From contig JAQCBR010000025.1 in assembly GCA_027621295.1 (NCBI GenBank), forward strand, positions 1 through 38,719: a stretch of 38,719 bases of DNA. The letters run 5' to 3'. The notes beneath the pieces were generated by a model, which worked only from the letters and a program-made list of their open reading frames with translations, was not told where the DNA came from and did no database searches. The number at the start of each line of letters is the position of its first letter. Position 1 is the stretch's first letter. This document shows positions 11,845 to 19,782 of this stretch, in pieces. A program made the translations under genes and the position numbers. Origin of the DNA: Planctomycetota bacterium (lineage in GTDB: Bacteria; Planctomycetota; UBA1135; UBA2386).

Positions 11845-13128
11845 ATGGAGCACCGCCGCCTGACGACCTTCTCCGCCGCGACCCTGGTCGTGGCCAACAT
11901 GGTGGGGGCCGGGGTGTTCACGACGAGCGGCTTCGCGCTCGCCGACCATGAGCGGGCTGTCGTCTTGTTGGCCTGGCTGGTCGGCGGCGTGCTCGCGACC
12001 TGCGGCTGCCTGTCGTACGGCGCCCTCGGCAGGCGCTACCCGCACTCGGGCGGCGAATACGAGCTGCTCCGACGGACGATCCACCCGCTGGCCGGGTTCC
12101 TGGCCGGCTGGGTGTCGCTGCTCGCGGGCTTCACCGCGCCGATCGCGTTCGCGGCGGCCGCGTTCGGGCGCTACCTCGGGCCTGTGCTCGGCGTGGATGC
12201 GGGGCCATGGCTCGGGACGTTCGCGATCCTCGCTGCGGGAGGGCTCCATCTCCGCGGCGCGCGCATCGGCGCGCGGTCGCAGGATGCGGTCGTCGTTCTC
12301 AAGGTCGTGCTGATCGTCGGGTTCCTCGTGTTCGGCGCGTTCCAGCTGCTCGGGGTCCCGGCGGCGGACGTCGTCGCCGACGCGCCCACGCGACCGTTCG
12401 ACCTCGCGGCCTTCGCCGTCACCTGCGTCTGGGTGTCGTTCGCATACTCCGGCTGGAACGCGGCAAGCTACGTGGCCGGCGAGATCGAGGACGCCGAGCG
12501 TGCGCTGCCGCGCGCGCTGCTGCTCGGCACGCTCGTGACCGCGGCGCTCTACCTCGGGCTGAACGCGGTGTTCGTCTACGCGGCGCCTGTCGAGGACCTC
12601 GCGGGCAAGGCGGAGGTCGGGCTCGTCGCCGCCGATGCCCTCGGCGGCAAGTGGCTCGAACGGGCTGTGGCTGCTGTCGTGGCCCTCGCGCTGTTCACGT
12701 CGATCGCCGCGATGACGATGGCCGGGCCCCGCGTCTACGCGCGGATGGCGGCCGACGGCTTCCTGCCGCGCGCGCTGTGTGGCGGCGCGGACCACCGGCC
12801 GGCGATCCTGCTGCAGATCGTGCTCGCGCTGGTCGCGCTGTGGACGCAGAGCCTCGACAGTCTGATGACCTACATCGGCTGGACGCTGTCCGTGTCGAGC
12901 GCGATGACCGTCGTCGGGCTGGTCCGCGTCCGGCTGCGGGAGGGGGCGGAGGCGGTGCCGGTGCCCGGCTGGCCGCTCGTCCCGGCGCTCTACGTCACCG
13001 TGACGCTCGCGATCGCGGCGTTCTCCTTCCAGGATCGCCCGTCCGAAGCCTCGGCCGGATTCGGCACGCTCTGCCTGGGCGTGCTCGCCTACTGGATCAC
13101 GGTGCGTCGCGCCGCGAAGCCCTCCTGA
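11845..13128 (+). CDS. APC-superfamily amino-acid permease
   Basis: A 427-residue integral membrane transporter with about 12 hydrophobic segments. The first helix carries the hallmark NMVGAGVFTTSGF (family G-x-G-[IV]-F), the unwound TM1 that binds the substrate amino group and carboxylate. The second and third segments contain SYGALGRRYPHSGGEYELLR, where the Gly-Gly-Glu-Tyr stretch is typical of APC permeases. SFAYSGWNAASYVAGEIED is the conserved TM6 region. It probably imports or exchanges an amino acid. The start is placed just before TM1; a longer frame upstream lacks permease features. It is divergent from the small 67-residue ORF across 115 bases that should hold the promoter. Confidence 0.88.
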   Translation: MEHRRLTTFSAATLVVANMVGAGVFTTSGFALADHERAVVLLAWLVGGVLATCGCLSYGALGRRYPHSGGEYELLRRTIHPLAGFLAGWVSLLAGFTAPIAFAAAAFGRYLGPVLGVDAGPWLGTFAILAAGGLHLRGARIGARSQDAVVVLKVVLIVGFLVFGAFQLLGVPAADVVADAPTRPFDLAAFAVTCVWVSFAYSGWNAASYVAGEIEDAERALPRALLLGTLVTAALYLGLNAVFVYAAPVEDLAGKAEVGLVAADALGGKWLERAVAAVVALALFTSIAAMTMAGPRVYARMAADGFLPRALCGGADHRPAILLQIVLALVALWTQSLDSLMTYIGWTLSVSSAMTVVGLVRVRLREGAEAVPVPGWPLVPALYVTVTLAIAAFSFQDRPSEASAGFGTLCLGVLAYWITVRRAAKPS

Positions 13129-13156
13129 AGAACCTCCGACGCGCGGAGCCCCTGCC

Positions 13157-14374
13157 ATGCTGCCCATCCTGATCACGGCCCTCCTCCTCGCTTCGCCGGC
13201 CGCGGCGCAGGGTTCTACTGACGGCTCGTTCGCCGCGGTCGCGCCCACGGCGGTGCTCCGACTCTGGGAAGGAGACGCGCCCGGTGCGCTCGGCGACGGG
13301 GAGCATGACGTGCCGACCCTGACGGTGTTCCAGCCGCCCGCCGAGCGGCGGACCGGGGCTGCGGTCGTCGTGTTCCCGGGCGGTGGCTACGGCGGCCTCG
13401 CCGGACACGAGGGCCAGGGCTACGCGGAGTGGCTCTGCGGCTACGGCGTGACGGCCTTCGTGCTCCGCTACCGGCTCGGTAGCAAGGGCTACCGGCACCC
13501 GGTGATGTGGAACGACGCGTCGCGCGCGGTGCGTCTGGTGCGCGCGCGGGCCGAAGAGTGGGGAGTCGACGGGAACCGCGTCGGCGTGATGGGCTCGTCG
13601 GCCGGCGGGCACCTCGCGTCGACGATCCTCACGCACTGGGACCGCGGTGCTGCCGATGCGGAGGACGCGGTGGAGCGGCAGTCGTCGCGGCCCGACTTCG
13701 GGATCCTCTGCTACCCGGTGATCTCGATGCGCGAACCTCTGGTCCACCGCGGATCGCGTCGGAACCTGCTCGGCGACGAGCCGGCTCCCGAGCTCGTTGA
13801 CCTGCTGTCCAACCAGGACCAGACCGACGCCGAGACCCCACCCACGTTCCTCTGGCACACCGCCGACGACCCCGTGGTCAAGGTCGGCAATGCGTACGCG
13901 TTCGCCGACGGCCTCGCCGGCGCCGGCGTCCCGCACGAGCTGCACGTGTATCCGGCGGGCCGCCACGGCCTCGGGCTCGGCGCCCGTTCGCCCGCGGGGC
14001 GGGCGCCCGACGAACTCCTCGACTGGACCTCACGCTGCGTGGTCTGGCTGGCCGGCGTCGCCGATCGGCGTCACGTCGACGGGCTTCCGGTGGCGGTCGT
14101 CCAGCGGGCCGAGCGCTGGGCGGTCGCACTGCCGCCGGCTCCGACCGTGGAGACGAGCAGCTCACCGTCGATCGGCACGGTCCGCGGGCAGGTCGGGCAC
14201 GTGCTCGTCGTCGAGGCGGGCGAGCGCCCGGTCGAGCCGGGCACCGAGTGTTCGTGGGCCGAGGGCGCGCGCGGCACGGTGGTCGATGTCGTCGACGGGC
14301 ATGTGCTCGTCGCGATCACGGTCCGCGCGTCGCTGCCCGAGCCAGGTGCCGAGGTCGTCCGGGTGAGGCGATGA
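13157..14374 (+). CDS. Secreted alpha/beta-hydrolase (acetyl-esterase-like) with extra C-terminal domain
   Basis: A 405-residue exported esterase. Residues 1-18 are a signal peptide (LLLASPAAAQ). The catalytic domain (about 35-295) is of the BD-FAE/acetylxylan-esterase type: VVVFPGGGYGGLAGHEG forms the oxyanion region, G146-S-S148-A-G carries the nucleophile S148, and the charge relay is completed by D237 or D238 (TADDPVV) and H270 (GRHGLGL). It probably deacetylates a plant or algal polysaccharide or oligosaccharide. About 110 residues follow the catalytic domain; they are beta-rich (VRGQVGHVLVVEAG, then ARGTVVDVVDGHVLVAITV) and not part of the usual enzyme. ATGA overlap links it to the GNAT gene. 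Confidence 0.85.
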   Translation: MLPILITALLLASPAAAQGSTDGSFAAVAPTAVLRLWEGDAPGALGDGEHDVPTLTVFQPPAERRTGAAVVVFPGGGYGGLAGHEGQGYAEWLCGYGVTAFVLRYRLGSKGYRHPVMWNDASRAVRLVRARAEEWGVDGNRVGVMGSSAGGHLASTILTHWDRGAADAEDAVERQSSRPDFGILCYPVISMREPLVHRGSRRNLLGDEPAPELVDLLSNQDQTDAETPPTFLWHTADDPVVKVGNAYAFADGLAGAGVPHELHVYPAGRHGLGLGARSPAGRAPDELLDWTSRCVVWLAGVADRRHVDGLPVAVVQRAERWAVALPPAPTVETSSSPSIGTVRGQVGHVLVVEAGERPVEPGTECSWAEGARGTVVDVVDGHVLVAITVRASLPEPGAEVVRVRR

Positions 14375-15291
14375 GCGTCTGCCTCCGCGCGGCCACGGCT
14401 GCCGACCGCACGGCGGTCGCCGCGCTGATCCACGGGTCGACGAACGGCTGGTACACGGCCCAGGGACGTAGCCCGGTGTTCGCGGGTCCCCCCGCCGACT
14501 GCGAGCTGTTCTTCGACGTCTACGAACGGCTCGATCCCGGCTGCTGCCTGGTCGCCGAGGACGGCGGAGAGCTGGTCGGCTCGTGCTTCTGGCATCCGCG
14601 TCCGACGCACGTCTCGCTCGGCATCATGAACGTCGCGCCCGAGGCGTTCGGCCGCGGCATCGCGCGGCGACTGCTCGCTCGGATCTGCGACGAGGCCGAT
14701 CGGCGCGGGCTGCCGGTGCGGCTCGTGTCGTCGGCGCAGAATCTCGACTCGTTCTCGCTCTACAACGGCGCCGGCTTCGCGCCGATCGCGGTGTTCCAGG
14801 ACGTGCTGGTGCCGGTGCCCGAGGCGGGTCTGCCCGAACTACCGCCCGAGAGCGGGCGGGTGCGTGCCGCCGTCGCGAAGGACGTTCCGGCGATGGTCGA
14901 GCTCGAGCGGGAGATCCTCGGGATCGACCGCGAGCAGGACTTCGCGCAGCTGGTCGAGGGCCTCGGCGACGTGTTCTCCGCGAGCGTCCTCCCGGGTGAC
15001 GCGGGCCTCGAGGGCTTCCTCGTCTCCAGCCGTGCGCCGGCGAGCATGATGCTCGGCCCTGGCTGCGCGCGGACGGAGCGAGCGGCGCAGGCGCTCCTCG
15101 CGACCGAGCTCGACGCGCGCTTCCGCGGCACGTCAGCGATCGTCCTCGCACCCGCCGATCGGCCGGCGCTCACGGCCTGGCTGCGTGCCCAGCGCGGCCG
15201 CAACGTCGAGCTCCACCTGATGCAGGTCCGCGGTCCTGCCGCGCCGATCCGCGGCGTCGTGCTGCCGACGTTCCTGCCCGAGTCGTCTTGA
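14371..15291 (+). CDS. Two-domain GNAT N-acetyltransferase
   Basis: A 306-residue cytoplasmic acetyltransferase. The N-terminal half is a clear GNAT fold: LRAATAADRTAVAALIHGS at the start, MNVAPEAFGRGIARRLLARI (the RxxGxA pyrophosphate-binding loop of acetyl-CoA) near residues 90-110, and SLYNGAGFAPIAVFQDVL at the end. The second half begins with a fresh VRAAVAKDVPAMVELEREI and resembles a degenerate second GNAT or YitH-type domain, giving a tandem architecture. The acceptor substrate is unknown. Its ATG overlaps the esterase TGA as ATGA, so the two are translationally coupled, perhaps because the enzymes act on the same acetylated material. Confidence 0.82.
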   Translation: MSVCLRAATAADRTAVAALIHGSTNGWYTAQGRSPVFAGPPADCELFFDVYERLDPGCCLVAEDGGELVGSCFWHPRPTHVSLGIMNVAPEAFGRGIARRLLARICDEADRRGLPVRLVSSAQNLDSFSLYNGAGFAPIAVFQDVLVPVPEAGLPELPPESGRVRAAVAKDVPAMVELEREILGIDREQDFAQLVEGLGDVFSASVLPGDAGLEGFLVSSRAPASMMLGPGCARTERAAQALLATELDARFRGTSAIVLAPADRPALTAWLRAQRGRNVELHLMQVRGPAAPIRGVVLPTFLPESS

Positions 15292-15302
15292 CCGGAACTA
15301 CA

Positions 15303-15326
15303 CCGGAGCTTGCTTTGACGCTCCGG
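15303..15326 (+). terminator. Hairpin between the GNAT gene and the phosphonate island
   Basis: A perfect seven-base stem (CCGGAGC / GCTCCGG) around a ten-base loop, 12 bases after the GNAT stop and 26 bases before the transporter start. No T-run follows. It could terminate the esterase-GNAT unit or sit in the leader of the phosphonate genes. Confidence 0.4.
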
Positions 15327-15352
15327 GGGCCGCTGCGCGACAAGGGTCGGGG

Positions 15353-16618
15353 ATGCAAACCGACCGGCGTCGCCACGAGAAGCGGACGGTGGCCACGCTC
15401 TTCGTCGGCTACGCGGGCTACTACGTCTGCCGTTCGAACCTGTCGGTCGCCGGTCCGGCGATGCTGGACGACCTGGGGCCGTCCGGGTTCGACAAGGGTG
15501 ACTTCGGCCAGATCGCGTCGATGGGCGTCGTCGCCTACGCGCTCGGCAAGGTCGCGCACGGAATCCTGGCGGACCGCTTCGGAGGGCGCGCGCTCTTCCT
15601 GCTCGGGATGTGCGGATCGATCGCGCTGAGCCTCGCGTTCGGTATGGCTTCGAGCGTGCTGGCGCTCGGCCTGATCTGGGCCGGCAACCGCTGGTTCCAG
15701 TCGATGGGTTGGGTCGCCCTCGTGAAGATCGCCGCGGCCTGGTTCTCGATCGGGCGCCTCGCCAGCGTGATGGGGATCCTGTCGGCCAGCTTCCTGCTCG
15801 GGGACGCGGTGGCGCGCGCCTGGCTCGGCGTCGCGGTCGAGTTCGGTGCCGGTTGGCGGGTCCTGTTCTACTTCTCGGCGGGGACCCTCCTCTGCATCGC
15901 GGTGCTGACCCTGCTGCGGCTTCGCAGCGATCCGACGGAAGTCGGCCTCGATCCTCCCGAGGTGTCACCGCGCAATGCGTTCGGCGAGGACGGTGGGGCG
16001 CAGCGGCTGCCGCTGCGGCGCGTGCTGTCCTCGCTGCTCCGAAGCCCCGTGTTCTGGGCGATGTGCGGGGTGAACTTCGGGCTGACTCTCCTGCGTGAGA
16101 CGTTCAACACGTGGAACCCGATCTTCCTGCACGAGGTTTCGGGGCTGAGCGCCGGTGCCGCGGGTGTGGGCAGCTTCCTGTTCCCCGCCGTCGGCGGCGT
16201 CGCGGCGATCGTCGCCGGCCGCCTCGCCGATCGGCCCGGCTCGAGTCCGGCGCGCGTCGCAGTGCCGTTCCTCGTGCTGTTGGTCGTCTCCCTGCTGCTC
16301 CTCGCCCTGCTGCCGTTGGACGGTCGCCCGGTGCTCTCGCTCGTCCTGCTGGCTTCGACGGCGTTCTTCCTGATCGGGCCCTACTCGTTCGTGACCGGCG
16401 TGATGGCGATCGACCTCGGCGGCCGGGCCGGTTCGGCGACCGTCGCAGGATTCGTCGACGGCGCGGGATACCTCGGTGGCATCCTCGCCGGAGTGGGCAT
16501 CGGCGAACTCGCCGAGGTCGGCGGCTGGGGCGTGGCCTTCGGTGCACTCGCGTTCGTCGCCGCGGTCTCGGTCGGCATCGCGCTCGTGCAGCGCCGAGTC
16601 CACGCCGCACACCTCTGA
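15353..16618 (+). CDS. MFS organophosphate:phosphate antiporter-family transporter (GlpT/UhpT-like)
   Basis: A 421-residue, 12-helix major facilitator of the OPA family. It opens with GYAGYYVCRSNLSVAGP, matching the TM1 of GlpT; R27 aligns with the phosphate-binding arginine R45 of E. coli GlpT. In TM7, GLTLLRETFNTWNPIFL places R248 at the equivalent of GlpT R269. Retention of both arginines indicates a substrate with a phosphate or phosphonate head group. Because it heads a run of phosphonate genes, a natural substrate is 2-aminoethylphosphonate or a relative, probably in exchange for phosphate; this is inferred. It would replace the PhnCDE or PhnSTUV ABC importers, which are not found in the cluster. 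The next gene begins 51 bases downstream on the same strand. Confidence 0.85.
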   Translation: MQTDRRRHEKRTVATLFVGYAGYYVCRSNLSVAGPAMLDDLGPSGFDKGDFGQIASMGVVAYALGKVAHGILADRFGGRALFLLGMCGSIALSLAFGMASSVLALGLIWAGNRWFQSMGWVALVKIAAAWFSIGRLASVMGILSASFLLGDAVARAWLGVAVEFGAGWRVLFYFSAGTLLCIAVLTLLRLRSDPTEVGLDPPEVSPRNAFGEDGGAQRLPLRRVLSSLLRSPVFWAMCGVNFGLTLLRETFNTWNPIFLHEVSGLSAGAAGVGSFLFPAVGGVAAIVAGRLADRPGSSPARVAVPFLVLLVVSLLLLALLPLDGRPVLSLVLLASTAFFLIGPYSFVTGVMAIDLGGRAGSATVAGFVDGAGYLGGILAGVGIGELAEVGGWGVAFGALAFVAAVSVGIALVQRRVHAAHL

Positions 16619-16669
16619 AGCATCCGAGCCGAAACTCGACGATCCGAACCCGACCATGGAGTCCGCCAC

Positions 16670-17335
16670 GTGAACCGACCCCTCGACGCCTTCCTCTTCG
16701 ATCTCGCCGGGACGACCGTCTGCGACGACGGGCTGGTCCAGGATGCGTTCCTGGCGGCCGCGCACGGAGCGGGCCTCACGCTCGATCCCGAGGTGTTGAA
16801 GGCCCGGATGGGCTGGCACAAGCAGCGCGTGTTCGCGACGTGCTTGAAGGAGGCTGGGCGTGACCCGTCACCCGCCGCCGATCTCGCGGCCGACTTCGAG
16901 GTCCAGTACGCGGCGATCGTCGCGGAGCGTGGGCTCCGGACCACGCCGGGCGTCGGCGCGATGATCGAAGGCCTTCTCGATCGCAGGATCGCTGTGGGCT
17001 TCACCACGGGGTTCTCGCGGGCGACCGCGGACCGCGTGTTGGCCGCGGTCGGGTTCTCGGGCTTCGCGAGCGTCGCCTCGACCGAGGTCGCCGAGGGTCG
17101 GCCCGCACCGGACCTGATCCGACTCGCGATGCGCCGCCTCGGACTCGGCGATCCCGGACGGGTCGGGATCGCGGGCGACACTCCTTCCGATCTGGAAGCG
17201 GGCACGCGAGCCGGATGTCGGCTCGTGGTCGGGGTCGGATGCGGGACCCACTCCCTCGGCGAGCTGGAGAGCCACCTCCACACCCATCTGCTGCCCGACC
17301 TGAGCTCCCTCCTCGATGTCATCGATGCGATGTGA
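16670..17335 (+). CDS. Phosphonatase-like HAD hydrolase (PhnX-like, TIGR03351-type)
   Basis: A 221-residue cytoplasmic HAD enzyme. DLAGTTV near the N-terminus supplies the nucleophile D11 and matches DWAGTTV of phosphonoacetaldehyde hydrolase (PhnX), whereas ordinary HAD phosphatases have DxDGT. In the cap region ARMGWHKQRVF, K51 aligns with PhnX K53, the lysine that forms a Schiff base with phosphonoacetaldehyde. TTGFSR, EGRPAPD and AGDTPSD match the remaining PhnX motifs. It likely hydrolyses phosphonoacetaldehyde, or a close analogue, to phosphate and acetaldehyde. It is shorter than classical PhnX (about 265 residues). The start is GTG, with an ATG-led six-codon frame overlapping it (16656-16673). 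Its end overlaps the next gene by 20 bases. Confidence 0.82.
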   Translation: MNRPLDAFLFDLAGTTVCDDGLVQDAFLAAAHGAGLTLDPEVLKARMGWHKQRVFATCLKEAGRDPSPAADLAADFEVQYAAIVAERGLRTTPGVGAMIEGLLDRRIAVGFTTGFSRATADRVLAAVGFSGFASVASTEVAEGRPAPDLIRLAMRRLGLGDPGRVGIAGDTPSDLEAGTRAGCRLVVGVGCGTHSLGELESHLHTHLLPDLSSLLDVIDAM

Positions 17336-18455
17336 TCTCGCGGTCGTCGGCAGCGGGATCATCGGCCTCGCACACGCCGTCGCCGCGGTGCGGCGCGGCC
17401 TCACCGTCCGGATCGTCGATCGCAACGTCCTGCCGCGGGGCGCGTCCGTGCGGAACTTCGGCATGGTCTGGCCGATCGGACAGCCGCGCGGAGACCTGAG
17501 GTCGCTCGCGATCCGCAGTGCCGAGCTCTGGGGCGAGCTCTCGGTCGAAGCCGGATTCCGATGCACGAAGACCGGGTCGCTGCACGTCGCCTACCACGAT
17601 GACGAGTGGGCGACGCTCCAGGAGTATTGCGACCGGGCCGGACACGCGGAGGGTCTCGAACTCTGGTCGCCGGGCGATTGCGCGAGCCGCGCACCGGGCA
17701 CGGTGGGGGAGGGCCTGCTGGGTGGCCTGTTCTCTCCCGTCGAGCGTTCGGTGGATCCTCCGGTGGCGGTGGCAGCCATCCAGGGCTGGCTCCGCGCGCA
17801 GGGTTGCTCGATCCATGCTCCGGAGGTCGCGGTCGAGGTCGGCCCCGGCTTCGTCCGGACCGCCAGCGGTCTGCGGATCGAGGCCGAGCAGGTCGCGGTG
17901 TGCAGCGGAGCGGACTTCGAGACGCTCGCGCCGGAGCTGTTCGGTGAGGAGTGGACCAAGTGCAGGCTGCAGATGATGTCGACCGTGCCGCATCCGGGGT
18001 TCGAGCTCGGCCCGATGCGCGCCGCGGGGCTCACGCTCATCCACTACCGTTCGTTCGAGTCATGCCCGTCGTTGGCCCGGGTCCGGGCGCGGGTCGAGCG
18101 GGACCTCGGCGCCCACGTCGCGCACGGTGTGCACGTCCTGGTCGCCCAGCACGCGGACGGCTCGCTGGTGCTCGGCGACTCCCACGAGTACGGGCAGGAG
18201 TTCGATCCGTATCACCGCGATGACGTCGACGACCTGATCCTCGGCTACCTGCGGACGTTCTTCGATCTCCCGGAGCGTTCGATCGCGAGGCGTTGGACCG
18301 GCGTCTACCCGGTCCGGAAGGGATGGACCGACGGGCGATTCACGTTCCCGATCGCCGATCGGGTGGAGGCGGTGAACGGTGTCGGTGGGATGGGGATGAC
18401 GCTGTCCTTCGGTCTCGGCGAACGACACGTGGCCCGGTGGTTCGGCGGGGCGTGA
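17316..18455 (+). CDS. FAD-dependent oxidoreductase of the phosphonate-associated TIGR03364 family
   Basis: A 379-residue flavoprotein of the DadA/glycine-oxidase fold. G12-S-G14-I-I-G17 is the dinucleotide-binding loop after a beta strand (LAVVGSGIIG), followed by DRNVLPRGASVRNFGMVWP. The C-terminal FAD region reads NGVGGMGMTLSFGLGERHV. Relatives found beside phosphonate genes oxidise N-methyl-2-aminoethylphosphonate, and in some cases 2-aminoethylphosphonate itself, directly to phosphonoacetaldehyde. That is the expected role here because PhnW is missing and a PhnX-like gene is adjacent. The gene overlaps the phosphonatase-like gene by 20 bases; a second in-frame ATG at 17325 would shorten the overlap. 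It converges on the alcohol dehydrogenase gene. Confidence 0.85.
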   Translation: MSSMRCDLAVVGSGIIGLAHAVAAVRRGLTVRIVDRNVLPRGASVRNFGMVWPIGQPRGDLRSLAIRSAELWGELSVEAGFRCTKTGSLHVAYHDDEWATLQEYCDRAGHAEGLELWSPGDCASRAPGTVGEGLLGGLFSPVERSVDPPVAVAAIQGWLRAQGCSIHAPEVAVEVGPGFVRTASGLRIEAEQVAVCSGADFETLAPELFGEEWTKCRLQMMSTVPHPGFELGPMRAAGLTLIHYRSFESCPSLARVRARVERDLGAHVAHGVHVLVAQHADGSLVLGDSHEYGQEFDPYHRDDVDDLILGYLRTFFDLPERSIARRWTGVYPVRKGWTDGRFTFPIADRVEAVNGVGGMGMTLSFGLGERHVARWFGGA

Positions 18456-18470
18456 CGGGCTGCGTCACGC
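18450..18470. terminator. Bidirectional hairpin spanning both convergent stop codons
   Basis: A perfect eight-base inverted repeat (GCGTGACG / CGTCACGC, loop GGCTG). The plus-strand flavoenzyme stop (18453-18455) lies in the left arm and the minus-strand dehydrogenase stop (18465-18467) lies in the right arm, at symmetrical positions. It probably terminates both transcripts. Confidence 0.55.
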
Positions 18471-19634
18471 GATCGCCGTGACGATCTCTTCGAGCGCAGC
18501 GGCGTGGAGCCGCTGCGGGTGGTTCGAGAGACGCCGCGCGTTGACGTGCGCGACGAGGTCGGTGTGGTCCTCGGTCGAGTGGACGCCGATCTCCTGGAGC
18601 CGCGTCGGCGCGCCGCACGCCTGCATCAGCTCTTCGATCGCGTCTGCCAGCCCGCGTGCGGACTCCGCGCCGAACCGCGCGGCCACCTCGAGGATCTGGT
18701 CCTGCACGAAGGCCGGTCCGCGCGGGTCGATGCAGTCGCCCTCCGAGAGGTCGCCGAGCCTGCGGATCACGGGAGGGGTGAAGAGCGCGACCGCGAACCC
18801 GTGGTGCAGTCCGAAGCGCTCCGACAGCCGGTAGGAGAGTGCGTGCGGTGCCGTGGTGCGCGTCACGTCGATCGCACGCCCGGCGAGGTGCGCGGCCTCG
18901 GACATCGCGCAGCGGGCGGACTCGTCCGGCGCCAGGACCGCTCGCTGCAGGTGCGTCGCGGCGAGCTTCAGCGCCTGCAGTGCGTCCTGGCGGCTGCCCT
19001 CCGTCGAGCTGATGGCCCACAGCGACTCGATGGCCTGGCACAGCGCGTCGAGTCCGGTGGCGGCCGTCTGATCGGGCGGGAGCGAGTGGCAGAGCCCGGG
19101 GTCGACGAGCGCGAAGCGCGGCCGCACCTGGACCGCCTCGATCGAGTGCTTGCGAGCGTCGACGTAGACGACGGCCGACGACGTGCACTCGGCGCCGGTG
19201 CCAGCCGTCGTCGGGATCGCGATGAGCGGTACGGCCGAGTCGTCCGCTGCGAGAGGAGTCGACAGCAGGGTCGTGAACTCCGCCTCGCTCCCGGCGAGCA
19301 CGGCGGCGATCTTCGCGATGTCCAGCACGACACCGCCGCCGACCGCGACGATCGCATCGGCTCCGAGCGCCCGGGCCGCTCCGGCGACCCGGATCGCGTC
19401 CTCTCCGGTCGGCAGCTTGCCGAAGCCTTCCTCGACCAGGCAGACGCGGTCGGAGAGCAGGCGCGTCAGCCGCTCGTCGGCCCCCGAGTTCCGGGTGGCG
19501 TCCCGATCCCGGACGACGAGGACGCGGCGCGCGTCGAGGGCGTCCAGGTGTCGTGGCAGCGCATCGAGCGCGCCCAGTGCGACCGTGGATTCCGTGGCGA
19601 GTGGACGGGGGGATGGGGTCGTTTCGGGAAGCAC
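18465..19634 (-). CDS. Phosphonate-associated iron-containing alcohol dehydrogenase (phosphonoacetaldehyde reductase-like)
   Basis: A 389-residue group III Fe-type alcohol dehydrogenase. GGGVVLDIAK is the NAD(P)-binding motif, IPTTAGTGAECTSSAVV the conserved cofactor loop, and GLDALCQAIES plus PHALSY...LHHG the metal site. At the metal site, the histidine that normally follows Asp by four residues is Gln (DALCQ); from memory this is typical of the phosphonoacetaldehyde-reductase branch (PhpC-like). Such enzymes reduce phosphonoacetaldehyde to 2-hydroxyethylphosphonate; the reverse oxidation is possible. GTG at 19634, with GGAG ten bases upstream, is the preferred start; TTG at 19670 is the other option. 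It is divergent from the HD oxygenase gene. Confidence 0.82.
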   Translation of the reverse strand: MLPETTPSPRPLATESTVALGALDALPRHLDALDARRVLVVRDRDATRNSGADERLTRLLSDRVCLVEEGFGKLPTGEDAIRVAGAARALGADAIVAVGGGVVLDIAKIAAVLAGSEAEFTTLLSTPLAADDSAVPLIAIPTTAGTGAECTSSAVVYVDARKHSIEAVQVRPRFALVDPGLCHSLPPDQTAATGLDALCQAIESLWAISSTEGSRQDALQALKLAATHLQRAVLAPDESARCAMSEAAHLAGRAIDVTRTTAPHALSYRLSERFGLHHGFAVALFTPPVIRRLGDLSEGDCIDPRGPAFVQDQILEVAARFGAESARGLADAIEELMQACGAPTRLQEIGVHSTEDHTDLVAHVNARRLSNHPQRLHAAALEEIVTAIA

Positions 19635-19782
19635 GGGTGGCCGTCTCCAGTGGGCGGGAGATCGATGCAAGCGGAGCGTTTCAGGGCCACGTCAAGCCAA
19701 CCTCAGGATTGTGAACGTGCTGGCTCGAGGGGGTGGCTTTGCGGGAGGCTCCCGCCCCGCACTCCGAGATCGAGTCTTGCCG
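19635..19782. promoter_or_regulatory. Divergent control region of the phosphonate island
   Basis: These 148 bases lie between the divergent dehydrogenase and HD oxygenase genes and should hold both promoters. A compact hairpin at 19741-19755 (GCGGGA, loop GGC, TCCCGC) lies 28 bases before the HD start. No Pho-box-like CTGTCAT direct repeat was seen, so classical PhoB control is not supported here. Confidence 0.35.

Noticed and set aside
11526..11921. The 131-codon long version of the small minus-strand ORF
   Set aside because: The N-terminal half is not protein-like and overlaps the start of the divergent permease gene.
19635..19782. A Pho box controlling the phosphonate genes
   Set aside because: No CTGTCAT-type direct repeat was found in this or the 15292-15352 spacer.
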